Shown piece after piece: positions 6,661 to 14,848 of a stretch of DNA of 21,342 nt (positions are counted from its first letter, which is position 1; every line of letters starts with the position of its first letter). A program made the translations under genes and the position numbers. The notes under the pieces were generated by a model. The model ran no database searches and had not been told where the DNA came from. It worked only from the letters and a program-made list of their open reading frames with translations. This DNA comes from F23-D06 sp045600905 (GTDB lineage Bacteria > Bacteroidota > Bacteroidia > Bacteroidales > WCHB1-69), in NCBI GenBank assembly GCA_045600905.1, contig JAZRYT010000121.1, positions 1 through 21,342 on the forward strand. Reading direction: 5' to 3'.

Positions 6661-8147
6661 GTGCTGAGAAGTCCTGCCAACACTTCCATTGGAATGAGTG
6701 TTTCGTCCACCCAATTGAGTTGGTATAATTCTAAAGGAAGTACCAGTTATTTGGTTCAATGGGACACCTCCAGCACTTTTACTTCCAGTTTGCTGGGTTC
6801 TTACACAGAGACAGCTTCGGCCTCATCCACTTCCGAATATTTCTATAAGAACATCAGCGGTCTGCGGTACGGAACCACCTACTATTGGCGTGTTTGCTCA
6901 GCCAACAACGCACCCGACAACTCTGGTTGGTCCAGCACCTGGCATTTCACCACCAGCTACCAATTGACCACCGCTCCCGTGCTGACGGCACCCGCCAATG
7001 ATACCGTAGGCATTCCATACAATTCGAATTTGGTTTTCTCCTGGCTGCCTATTGACAATGTTCAGGGTTACTATTACCAAATCAGCACCAGCAGTGATTT
7101 TTCAACAATCGTAGCGCAGGGCAACACCTCGTTGACCTTCACCAGCGTCTCAAATTTCTCCCCTACCACCACCTACTACTGGCGTGTGCGCGGATACAAT
7201 GATTCGGGCAACTCCGTGTGGTCGGCCGTATGGCATTTTACCACAGAAGATGCGGTATTGACACCTCCCGTTTTGCTTTCGCCCACCAATGACGCAAGTG
7301 TCTTGGCATCCGAAGTGACAATGTCTTGGCAAAGCGTTTTCGGTGCCAACAGCTACGAGCTGCAGTGTTCGATGGATGCCAACTTTACAATAGCGGTCAC
7401 GAATTACTCGACTTCCAGCCTGCAATATTCCATCCAAGGACTTCCCGAAAACATAACGCTGTTTTGGAGAGTGCGGGCCTCCAATGGCAACACCTTCAGC
7501 GATTGGTCAACACCATGGCACTTCACCACGCGCGAATGCCAGACAACCAGTTACACGTTTTCTGACTCGATGTGTAGTGGCGAGAGTTACGAGTTCTTCG
7601 GCCAGATTCTGACCGCCAGCGGCGACTACTCGCAAGTTCTCACCAATGCGGAAGGTTGCGACAGCATCGTCACCCTGCACTTGATGGTATTTTCTGCTGA
7701 TTACACCGAGTTCGCGGAAACAGCGTTTGACAATTATACTTGGAATGATCAAACCTACACCGAATCGGGCGATTACACGCAGACCTTGACCAACATTCAT
7801 GGATGCGACAGTATCGTCACCCTGCATCTTACCCTCACCGTTGGTATTGACGACTGGGCAGAAAGCATTTCCATTTCCCCAAATCCAACCTACGGAAAAT
7901 TGAGGATTGAAAATGGAGAATTGATGATGCAAAATGTAAAGATATTTGATGTTTTCGGCAAAAAGGTGACAACGATTCCAATCGATGAAAGCCAGGCAGA
8001 AATCGATTTCTCCTCATACGCTGCCGGCGTATATCTCCTGAAAATTGAAACCGAAAATGGAGTAGCGATAAGAAAAGTGTTGAAAAAGTAGGAATTACTG
8101 AACTATTATAGTTTGTATGGCTATTTATAAATTACCATACTCCATAT

Positions 8148-8206
8148 TTTTTGTATTTTCGCGCCTCAGTTCACAGTTCACTGATCACAGTTTACCAATT
8201 ATCGAA
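8148..8206 (+). repeat. Promoter-like repeat P, copy 2, upstream of pepP
   Basis: It shares TTTTTTGTATTTTCGCGCCT and then AGTTTACCAATTATCG with 5750-5800, but has about 10 more bases between the two blocks. The -7-like box TATTTTCG is at 8154-8161, about 70 bp before the pepP ATG, and is the likely promoter. Confidence 0.65.
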
Positions 8207-8230
8207 TTATCACATTAACACATTAATACA

Positions 8231-9628
8231 ATGAATCCATTATTTAATCCTTCTGTTTATCAAAACCGTAGAGAAAAGCTTACGCTGAGCGTGGGCAATG
8301 GTATCGCTGTTTTCTTGGGCAACCACGAAGCTCCGATGAACTATCCAGACAACACTTACAACTTCCGTCAGGACAGTGATTTCCTATATTTCTTCGGCCT
8401 TTCTATCGCCGATATCGCCGCCGTTATCGACTTTGACGCGCATCGTTCCATCATCTTCGGCAACGACTTCGAAATCGATGACATCATCTGGATGGGCGAC
8501 CAACCCACCATCGCCTCTTTGGCTGAGAAAGTCGGTGTGAGCGAAACTATGCCGATGGCCAAGTTGGAAGAATACATTCACGACGCACAAAGCAAAGGCC
8601 GCAAAGTGCATTTCACGCCGCAATACCGTGGCGACAACCAAATCTGGTTAGCCAATATGACGGGCATCAACGTCAACAATATCCGCGAGGCTGCCTCTTT
8701 GGAACTCATCAAGGGCATAGTTGCTCTGCGTTCCGCTAAGGAGCAATGCGAAATCGATGAAATGGACAAGGCCTGCGAAATCGGTGTTAAGATGCACACG
8801 GCTGTTATGCGCCGCTGCGTAGCTGGCGCCTCCGAACACGAACTCGCCGGTATCGCAGAAGGTATCGCTCTTTCCTATGGTAACGGCATCTCCTTCCCGG
8901 TGATTCTCTCCCAACACGGCGAAACATTGCACAACCATCTGCACAACGGCATCCTCCAAGAAGGCAATATGCTCTTGATGGACGCAGGTGCTGAGGGCCT
9001 TATGAACTACTGCTCCGACTACACACGTACAATGCCCGTGGGCGGCAAGTTCTCCACCAAACAGCAAGAGATTTATGAAATCGTCCTGAAAGCCAATATG
9101 GACGCTATAGATGCAGCTCATCCCGGAATGTACAACAAGGAACTCCATCGCCTCTCCTGTGAAGTGATTGCTCAAGGATTGAAAGACCTTGGCTTGATGA
9201 AAGGTGATGTAAAAGAAGCAGTTGAGGTTGGCGCACACGCCCTCTTCATGGTACACGGCCTCGGCCATCAAATCGGCTTGGACGTTCACGATATGGAAGG
9301 TCTGGGGCAAATCCACGTCGGCTATGACGAGACTGTTCGCCCGAGCAACATCTTCGGTTGGGCTTCCCTCCGCATGGCACGCGAACTGAAACCGGGCTTC
9401 GTGGTCTCCATCGAACCGGGCATCTACTTCATTCCGCACTTGATTGATATCTGGAAGAAGGAAAACAAGTTCGCCGACTTCATCAACTACGATGTGGTGG
9501 AGAAATACAAAGACTTCGGCGGTATCCGTATCGAAGACGACCTTTTGATTACGGAAACAGGTCACAGAGTTCTCGGACCGCACTTGCCGAAAGGCGTGGA
9601 CGAACTGGCCGAAATTATTGGAAGGTAA
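8231..9628 (+). CDS. pepP: Xaa-Pro aminopeptidase (M24B)
   Basis: Product of 465 aa, standard for PepP-type aminopeptidases that remove an N-terminal residue preceding proline. Residues about 1-130 form the AMP_N domain. The catalytic pita-bread domain follows with the five expected dinuclear metal ligands: Asp251 and Asp263 (LMDAGAEGLMNYCSDYTRT), His346 (HGLGHQIGLDVHD), Glu395 (SIEPGIY) and Glu435 (GIRIEDD). There is no signal peptide, so it is cytosolic. It precedes peptidase T by 83 bp on the same strand, and the two could finish breakdown of peptides imported by the POT transporter (inference). The ATG at 8231 fits the family N-terminus. Confidence 0.95.
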   Translation: MNPLFNPSVYQNRREKLTLSVGNGIAVFLGNHEAPMNYPDNTYNFRQDSDFLYFFGLSIADIAAVIDFDAHRSIIFGNDFEIDDIIWMGDQPTIASLAEKVGVSETMPMAKLEEYIHDAQSKGRKVHFTPQYRGDNQIWLANMTGINVNNIREAASLELIKGIVALRSAKEQCEIDEMDKACEIGVKMHTAVMRRCVAGASEHELAGIAEGIALSYGNGISFPVILSQHGETLHNHLHNGILQEGNMLLMDAGAEGLMNYCSDYTRTMPVGGKFSTKQQEIYEIVLKANMDAIDAAHPGMYNKELHRLSCEVIAQGLKDLGLMKGDVKEAVEVGAHALFMVHGLGHQIGLDVHDMEGLGQIHVGYDETVRPSNIFGWASLRMARELKPGFVVSIEPGIYFIPHLIDIWKKENKFADFINYDVVEKYKDFGGIRIEDDLLITETGHRVLGPHLPKGVDELAEIIGR

Positions 9629-9664
9629 TAAGTAATAGGTAACAGGTAATAGGTAATAGGTAAA
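9623..9664 (+). repeat. Tandem heptamer repeat AGGTAAT x6
   Basis: Six 7-bp units in a row: four AGGTAA(T/C/A) forms, one AAGTAAT and one further AGGTAAT, covering the stop codon of pepP and the start of the spacer. The unit carries TAA, so changes in copy number would not extend the protein. Its length makes it a probable slippage site. Confidence 0.85.
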
Positions 9665-9711
9665 TAGCTTGTTTTCTGTTCGTTAGTTATGAATTTTAAA
9701 AATAAAACAAT

Positions 9712-10923
9712 ATGAAAGAAAAACTCTTATCTCGCTTTTCAAAATATATTTCCTACGCCACCACGTCGGATGAAACATCTGAGACCTATCCATCCACCCA
9801 AGCCCTTTTGGACTTTGGGGATGTAATGGTGGAAGAACTCAAAGCCATCGGTATGACGGAAGTGGCCAAAGACGAATACGGCTATGTAACTGCTTTATTA
9901 CCAGGCAATACATACTCCGAACAGCCAACAATCGGTTTCATAGCCCATTTTGACACGGCTCCCGATATGCCCGGTATTGCTGCGCCGCGCATCATTGAAA
10001 ATTATGACGGAAAAGACATTATGTTGGATGCTGAAACCAACACGGCGCTCACCTTGGCTGATTTTCCGGAATTGGCAGATTATAAAGGACAAACATTGCT
10101 CACTACGGATGGCAAAACCCTGCTGGGTGCCGATGACAAAGCCGGTGTGGCTGAAATCGTCTGTGCAATGGAATACCTCATCCAACATCCTGAAATCAAG
10201 CACGGTCCCATCAAGGTCGGTTTCACTCCTGACGAGGAAATCGGACAGGGTGTGAAGTATTTCAACACCGAGAAGTTCGGCTGTGACTTTGGTTATACGA
10301 TGGACGGCGGCGCAATTGGCGAACTCGAATATGAGAATTTCAATGCCGCTTCCGCCTGCATTAAAATCCAAGGTCGCAACATTCACCCGGGTTATGCCAA
10401 GAACAAGATGGTCAACTCCCAGCTGATTGCTATGGAGCTTAACGCTATGCTGCCCGAGTTCGAGCGCCCGCAATACACGCAGGATTACGAGGGATTCTTC
10501 CTGCTCATCCACATGGAGGGCAGCGTGGAACAGAGCCAGCTCAACTACATTATCCGCGACCACGACCGCGCCAAATTCGAGGCCAAGAAACAGCAGATGC
10601 AGCAGATTGTGGATTTCCTCAATGTGAAGTACAACAACCGTCTGACGTGCGAAATCAAAGACCAGTATTACAATATGCGCGAAAAGGTGGAACCCGTATT
10701 TTACGTGGTGGAACGTGCAATGAAGGCTATGGAAGAAGCCGGTATCAAACCCGTGGTACAACCTATTCGCGGTGGTACGGATGGTGCAAACCTTTCCTTC
10801 AGAGGCCTGCCTTGCCCCAATATTTTCGCTGGCGGACACAATTTCCATGGAAAATACGAGTATGTTCCATTGGAATCCATGGTGAAAGCTACCGAAGTAA
10901 TCCTAAATATTGCGAAAATATAG
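9712..10923 (+). CDS. pepT: Peptidase T, tripeptide aminopeptidase (M20B)
   Basis: Product of 403 aa, close to the length of the E. coli enzyme. Zinc-site motifs of the M20B family are present: His79 and Asp81 in GFIAHFDTAPD, the bridging Asp141 in LLGADDKAGVAE, the Glu pair 175-176 in TPDEEIG with the catalytic base, and a C-terminal His in GGHNFHGKYEYVP. GGTDGANLSFRG is also characteristic. It is cytosolic and cleaves the N-terminal residue of tripeptides. It is preceded by pepP and followed after 27 bp by a strong terminator. I see no good promoter in the 83-bp gap after pepP, so co-transcription is plausible. Confidence 0.95.
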   Translation: MKEKLLSRFSKYISYATTSDETSETYPSTQALLDFGDVMVEELKAIGMTEVAKDEYGYVTALLPGNTYSEQPTIGFIAHFDTAPDMPGIAAPRIIENYDGKDIMLDAETNTALTLADFPELADYKGQTLLTTDGKTLLGADDKAGVAEIVCAMEYLIQHPEIKHGPIKVGFTPDEEIGQGVKYFNTEKFGCDFGYTMDGGAIGELEYENFNAASACIKIQGRNIHPGYAKNKMVNSQLIAMELNAMLPEFERPQYTQDYEGFFLLIHMEGSVEQSQLNYIIRDHDRAKFEAKKQQMQQIVDFLNVKYNNRLTCEIKDQYYNMREKVEPVFYVVERAMKAMEEAGIKPVVQPIRGGTDGANLSFRGLPCPNIFAGGHNFHGKYEYVPLESMVKATEVILNIAKI

Positions 10924-10950
10924 CTTATAATATTGTACATCATTTATTTA

Positions 10951-10984
10951 CAAAAGAGGCGCGACTGTTCGCGTCTCTTTTGTT
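10951..10984 (+). terminator. Terminator after pepT
   Basis: A 14-bp stem with one mismatch or wobble (10951-10964 with 10969-10982) and a CTGT loop. The right arm ends in TCTCTTTTG and is followed by TTTC; the left arm begins with an A-rich run, so it may work in both directions. Confidence 0.85.
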
Positions 10985-11072
10985 TCAATTACATATTTGC
11001 ATATCAACTCGTTATGGCATTAATTTGTACTTGTGCACTCCCAAAACATACTAACTTATTAATTAATTCTCT

Positions 11073-11759
11073 ATGAAAAAGACGCTTATTTCACTCCTGA
11101 TCTCTTTTGCAATCTTCATTGCTCAAGCTCAATCGGGTCATTCCCATTGGAACCATATTAATTCTGGATATCCTAATCCGAATATTCCGACGACATCTAC
11201 CATCATACTCAATGCTGAACACGGAGAAGCGTTTGTCGTTTACATAGATGGCGATATTGTGAACCAGCTTCCGCAGAGTCGCGTGATGATTCCCAATGTC
11301 ACTCACGAACTGCACGACGTTTACGTTGTGCTTAAACGCCCTACAGACAAAATCGTAATGATGTCATTCTTTCCTCAGCATCAGAAAGAAGAAATTGCCG
11401 TGGCCTACGATATGCAGCAGCGTATTTTATCAATGACTTGCCTTACATCCGTGATTCCGATAAATGAGCGTTGGGAAACCTGTTCTTCCGAAGATTTCGA
11501 TAGGATGCTTATCCGGTTGAAGAAGGAATCTTTTGACGATGACCGAATGGACTTGGCCAAAATGTTCTTGTCGGGCCCAGTATATTTCACCAGCCAGCAG
11601 ATTAAGGCAATGGCTGAGGTTTTCAGTTTCAGCAAAGGGAAAGTTGAATTTCTAAAAGCCTCTTATGAAAATTGTAGTGACCCCCATAATTTCTATATAT
11701 GTATTGATGTTCTTCCTTTTTCTTCTGACAAAAAGGAAGTTATGAATTATATTCGATAA
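11073..11759 (+). CDS. Secreted DUF4476-domain protein
   Basis: Product of 228 aa. Residues 1-20 form a Sec signal peptide ending AQAQ. Residues about 42-105 are rich in beta strands (IILNAEHGEAFVVYIDGD), like the small sheet domain that often precedes DUF4476 in Bacteroidota. Residues about 140-228 match the DUF4476 pattern: an acidic helix (SSEDFDRMLIRLKKESFDDD), then FTSQQIKAMAEVFSFSKGKV, a D-x-x-N-F/Y segment and a final helix ending MNYIR. The function of the domain is unknown; it occurs in exported proteins. The gene stands alone between the pepT terminator and the tRNA gene. No good promoter box is visible in the 90 bp upstream. Confidence 0.75.
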   Translation: MKKTLISLLISFAIFIAQAQSGHSHWNHINSGYPNPNIPTTSTIILNAEHGEAFVVYIDGDIVNQLPQSRVMIPNVTHELHDVYVVLKRPTDKIVMMSFFPQHQKEEIAVAYDMQQRILSMTCLTSVIPINERWETCSSEDFDRMLIRLKKESFDDDRMDLAKMFLSGPVYFTSQQIKAMAEVFSFSKGKVEFLKASYENCSDPHNFYICIDVLPFSSDKKEVMNYIR

Positions 11760-12052
11760 AAAGTTTCGTTTTGTCAGTGCGCAACCACGATGAAATAACC
11801 AAGTAAAATGAAAAATTGAAATTATTTCATTAAATCATTCCTTTTGCGGATTGTTTCACGTATTAATGAGAAATAGTACCAAAATTTCCAACAATAATCC
11901 TCCTAAATCATAGACATAAGACAGCTATATATCATCCTAACGTCAATTTTTCTATTTAATAATCAGCAAAATACAAAGTTTTTATCAAAAAAAGATGGGA
12001 TATGTTGGATTATTTCAGAAAAAGTGTATTTTTGCAGCCTCAAAACTGAGAT
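11760..12052 (+). other. 293-bp AT-rich spacer upstream of tRNA-Phe
   Basis: No reading frame of note is present. The only clear signal is the tRNA promoter at its right end (12005-12034). There is no obvious terminator hairpin behind the DUF4476 gene. Confidence 0.6.
12005..12034 (+). promoter_or_regulatory. Promoter of tRNA-Phe
   Basis: TTG at 12005-12007, a 19-bp spacer, and the -7 box TATTTTTG at 12027-12034: the best full match in this window to the Bacteroidota TTTG-N19-TAnnTTTG promoter. It ends 18 bp before the mature tRNA 5' end. Confidence 0.8.
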
Positions 12053-12125
<73 letters not shown>

Positions 12126-12131
12126 CACCGA

Positions 12132-12157
12132 CCCCGAAATCTTTTCGGGGTTTTTTT
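12132..12157 (+). terminator. Terminator directly after tRNA-Phe
   Basis: A perfect 8-bp stem (CCCCGAAA with TTTCGGGG) with a TCT loop is followed by seven T residues. It begins 6 bp after the tRNA and ends 25 bp before the omega-amidase start codon. Confidence 0.9.
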
Positions 12158-12182
12158 ATGTCTTTTTTCAAAATTCCAAAGT

Positions 12183-12944
12183 ATGATAAACGTAGGATTG
12201 GTCCAAACGGATATTCAGCCGGGCACGGTCATTGATAACTTCAAGCATTACGAGAAGTTATTGCAACGGGACATTCAGGAACCGGTACATTTGTTGGTTT
12301 TTCCGGAAATGTACACTTCTGGTTTTTCAGAAGATATGTGGGCAGAGGCGGACCCGATGAATGGTCGGGGCGTGGAATTCCTATATCGCACCGCACAACA
12401 GTTCCAATGCGACGTGGTGGCTTCTATGCCGGTAGTGGGAAAAGGTTGCCTGTACAATCGTTTGGTGTGGATGTCGCGTAATCGCATTTTGGGATATTAC
12501 GACAAATGTCATCTCTTTTTTGGCGAAGACCAGTTTACTGCAGGTACAAAACGAACCATAATTGAAACGTTAGGGGGTAAATTTCTTCCCCAGATTTGTT
12601 TTGACGTGCGTTTTCCAGAGTGGGGCCGCAATCATTGTACGAACGGCCGCTTTGAATACGATTGCTTAGTCTATGTGACCAATTTTCCGGCACCGCGCGA
12701 AGAGGTTCTGATGAAGTTGGCGGTGGCGCGCGCCATCGAAAACCAGTCTTACGTGTTGGTAACCAACAGAGTAGGTTACGACGGCAAACAACGTCCCCAC
12801 AACGGCGGCACTGCCGTGATAGACCCTCACGGCCATATTCTCTGTAGCGCAGAACCCAACCGGGAACAGGTGATTACCGCCACCTTGGACTTTGACGAAT
12901 TAGCAACGATACGAGAAAAATTCCCCATCGCAAAACAGTGGTAA
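12183..12944 (+). CDS. Nitrilase-superfamily omega-amidase (YafV/Nit2 type)
   Basis: Product of 253 aa from ATG 12183; the longer frame upstream runs through the tRNA and terminator and is discarded. The catalytic triad is Glu42 (FPEMYTSGFSE), Lys108 (YDKCHLFFGED) and Cys139 (ICFDVRFPEW). Other family marks are NFPAPRE, ARAIENQSYV and NRVGYDG. The arrangement follows E. coli YafV and mammalian Nit2, which hydrolyse 2-oxoglutaramate and 2-oxosuccinamate to the 2-oxoacid and ammonia; this activity is inferred from similarity. It is cytosolic. The start codon lies just after the tRNA-Phe terminator, and no TAnnTTTG box is seen between, so expression may depend on read-through. Confidence 0.9.
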   Translation: MINVGLVQTDIQPGTVIDNFKHYEKLLQRDIQEPVHLLVFPEMYTSGFSEDMWAEADPMNGRGVEFLYRTAQQFQCDVVASMPVVGKGCLYNRLVWMSRNRILGYYDKCHLFFGEDQFTAGTKRTIIETLGGKFLPQICFDVRFPEWGRNHCTNGRFEYDCLVYVTNFPAPREEVLMKLAVARAIENQSYVLVTNRVGYDGKQRPHNGGTAVIDPHGHILCSAEPNREQVITATLDFDELATIREKFPIAKQW

Positions 12945-12968
12945 TACGAATACGCGACGATATTCATC

Positions 12969-12997
12969 GTAGAGACGGTGCACTGCACCGTCTCTAC
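12969..12997. repeat. Perfect palindromic hairpin (REP-like)
   Basis: A 13-bp perfect stem (12969-12981 with 12985-12997) with an ACT loop, built on GTAGAGACGGTGC and its complement. It has no T-run, so it is not a typical intrinsic terminator. GTAGAGAC-type palindromes recur in intergenic regions of several bacterial groups. It sits 24 bp past the omega-amidase stop. Confidence 0.85.
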
Positions 12998-13035
12998 TGT
13001 CGTGACACTGCCATTCTGTGTATTCACCATTTTTG

Positions 13036-13043
13036 TATCTTTG
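13036..13043 (+). promoter_or_regulatory. -7 box TATCTTTG for the ctp-dnaG operon
   Basis: An exact TAnnTTTG match followed by CGGCC, 27-34 bp upstream of the protease ATG. It is likely the promoter for the genes up to 18122. Confidence 0.75.
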
Positions 13044-13069
13044 CGGCCTTTTGAAAAAACTATGATAGA

Positions 13070-14848
13070 ATGAAAAAACAACTATTTATCTTATTGATTT
13101 TAAGTGTAGTATCTACTACTGCACTGGTAGCACAGAACAAAAATTACCAAACCTGCAAAACAAAGATGGACCAACTTATCAACTCCATCAATTCTATGTA
13201 TGTGGATTCAATAGATTTCGACCCGATGATTGACAAGTCCATTTCCGCTATGCTCAAGGAGTTAGATCCGCATACGGCTTATATTGCCAAAAAGGACGTG
13301 CAGGCTATGACGGAACCTCTTCAAGGTACTTTCGACGGCATTGGCGTCACGTTCCAATTGATTAAGGACACTATCAATGTGATGGAGGTCATCATCAACG
13401 GACCTTCTGAAAAAGTCGGCTTGTTGGCCGGTGATAAAATCGTGAAAGTGGATGACACGCTGGCTTGCGGCGATAAAATCAATAACGACTGGGTACGCAA
13501 ACATCTGCGTGGAGCCAAAGGTTCCAAGGTGAAAGTCTCTGTCAGACGTGGACGCAATCCCGAGCTTATTGACTTTGTAATTACCCGTGGCGCCATCCCG
13601 ATGTACAGCATCAACGTTTCCTTTATGGTTGATGAAACCACTGGATACGTCAAATTGGAACGCTTTGCGGCTACTTCCACCAAGGAGCTTACAGATGCTT
13701 TGAAGAAACTCAAAGCACAAGGTATGCAAGACCTCATCCTCGACCTTCGCGGCAATGGCGGCGGATACCTCAACGTGGCATTCGAAATCTGCGACCAGTT
13801 CATTGCCGGTAAAAAGATGATTGTCTATACCGACAACTTCCGCAAAACAGGCGAGAAATACTATTCCGGTTCTGAAGGACTTTTTGAAGAAGGCAAACTG
13901 ATAGTGCTGGTGGATGAAAATTCCGCTTCCGCATCAGAAATCACCTCCGGCTGTATTCAAGATTGGGACCGCGGTCTGGTTGTTGGCCGACGTACTTTCG
14001 GCAAGGGCTTGGTTCAAAAACCTCTGCGCCTCATTGACCAATCAGAAGTGAGACTCACGATTTCGCACTACTACACCCCGACAGGACGTTGTATCCAAAA
14101 ACCTTACAATGACGGTTTGGACGCTTACTACAAAGATCTGCAGACACGTGCCAACAATGGCGAACTTTATACGGCTGAGAACATCAAATTCCCGGATTCT
14201 TTGAAATACAAAACACCGCACGGAAGAGTGGTTTACGGCGGTGGCGGCATTATGCCCGACATCTTCATTCCGTTGGATACAACCAAATATTCAACACTTT
14301 ACAATGAAATCGTACGTAAAGGCATTTTCGGAAACTTTGTAATGGACTATCTGGAAAACAATCGCGAACAATTGAAAAAAGAGTATGCTACTTTTGAAGA
14401 TTTCCAGAAAAACTACAAAATCACCGATGATTTTTACAATGAGTTTATGGCTTTTGCCAAAAAAGAGGGCGTAAGCGACAGCGCATCTTTCAATTTCTCC
14501 AATTATGCCAATTCTTTTATCAAAACCAATAAAGAAAAATTGGATTCCCTGTTCACTTCCGCTAAAAACATCGATATGTACACTTTGGACACGATGTTTA
14601 CAAACTATGTGACAAAGACTTACAACGAAGCCACCCATTTGCGTAACGAAGCACACGCTGGCGAATACATCAAGGAGTACCTGCGTTATGAAATCGCCCG
14701 CGGCCTATATGGCTTTGGCGATGCTTATCGCGTCTTCTTGGAAAGCGACGACACCTTTCAACAGGCTGTTGAAATTATGCACGACAAAAAACTCTTCAAG
14801 AAATTCAAAGTGTATTCCGGCAAAGGCGGTAACGACGACAAAGAATAA
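13070..14848 (+). CDS. S41 C-terminal processing peptidase
   Basis: Product of 592 aa with a Sec signal peptide (residues 1-22, ending LVAQ), so it acts in the periplasm. Order of domains: N-terminal helical region (about 25-80), PDZ domain (about 85-165, with GIGVTFQLIKD), S41 catalytic core (about 175-335), and a long C-terminal region (about 335-592) rich in charged helices. The Ser-Lys dyad is Ser287 in ENSASASEI and Lys312 in TFGKG, 25 residues apart as in Prc and CtpA. LILDLRGNGGGYL (222-234) is the family signature. Such proteases trim or degrade periplasmic proteins from their C-terminus. It is the first gene of the operon and its stop overlaps the dnaG start by 1 nt, which suggests translational coupling. 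Confidence 0.93.
   Translation: MKKQLFILLILSVVSTTALVAQNKNYQTCKTKMDQLINSINSMYVDSIDFDPMIDKSISAMLKELDPHTAYIAKKDVQAMTEPLQGTFDGIGVTFQLIKDTINVMEVIINGPSEKVGLLAGDKIVKVDDTLACGDKINNDWVRKHLRGAKGSKVKVSVRRGRNPELIDFVITRGAIPMYSINVSFMVDETTGYVKLERFAATSTKELTDALKKLKAQGMQDLILDLRGNGGGYLNVAFEICDQFIAGKKMIVYTDNFRKTGEKYYSGSEGLFEEGKLIVLVDENSASASEITSGCIQDWDRGLVVGRRTFGKGLVQKPLRLIDQSEVRLTISHYYTPTGRCIQKPYNDGLDAYYKDLQTRANNGELYTAENIKFPDSLKYKTPHGRVVYGGGGIMPDIFIPLDTTKYSTLYNEIVRKGIFGNFVMDYLENNREQLKKEYATFEDFQKNYKITDDFYNEFMAFAKKEGVSDSASFNFSNYANSFIKTNKEKLDSLFTSAKNIDMYTLDTMFTNYVTKTYNEATHLRNEAHAGEYIKEYLRYEIARGLYGFGDAYRVFLESDDTFQQAVEIMHDKKLFKKFKVYSGKGGNDDKE

Larger units (their letters stand above)
5989..8091 (+). pseudogene. T9SS-exported FN3-repeat protein interrupted by an in-frame TAG
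   Basis: Reading one frame from ATG 5989 to TAG 8091 gives about 700 codons with a single internal stop, TAG at 6406-6408 (codon 140). Either side is clearly one protein. Residues 1-19 are a signal peptide. Five fibronectin III-like repeats of about 90-105 aa follow, each ending in a YYWRVRA...WS..WHFTT-type strand pattern. Next come two GCDSIVTLHL-type repeats and a 75-residue C-terminal T9SS type A sorting domain starting SISPNP and ending RKVLKK. By alignment with repeats 1 and 3 the stop stands where Gln would be expected (TRQNLQWY against TR-stop-QFQWY), one C-to-T step from CAG. Neighbouring genes, including dnaG and pepT, end in TAG, so reassignment of TAG is unlikely. Intact, it would be a surface or secreted adhesin-like protein. 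A downstream ATG at 6451 could start a fragment, but without a signal peptide. Confidence 0.8.

Noticed and set aside
8115..8140. Possible terminator hairpin GTATGG...CCATAC after the T9SS protein gene
   Set aside because: Only a 6-bp AT-rich stem with a 14-nt loop; too weak to call, though a T-run follows some bases later.
8648..9583. Long minus-strand open frame opposite pepP, and a similar one opposite pepT (9898-10848)
   Set aside because: Both are antisense shadows of well-supported M24B and M20B enzymes and show no family motifs.
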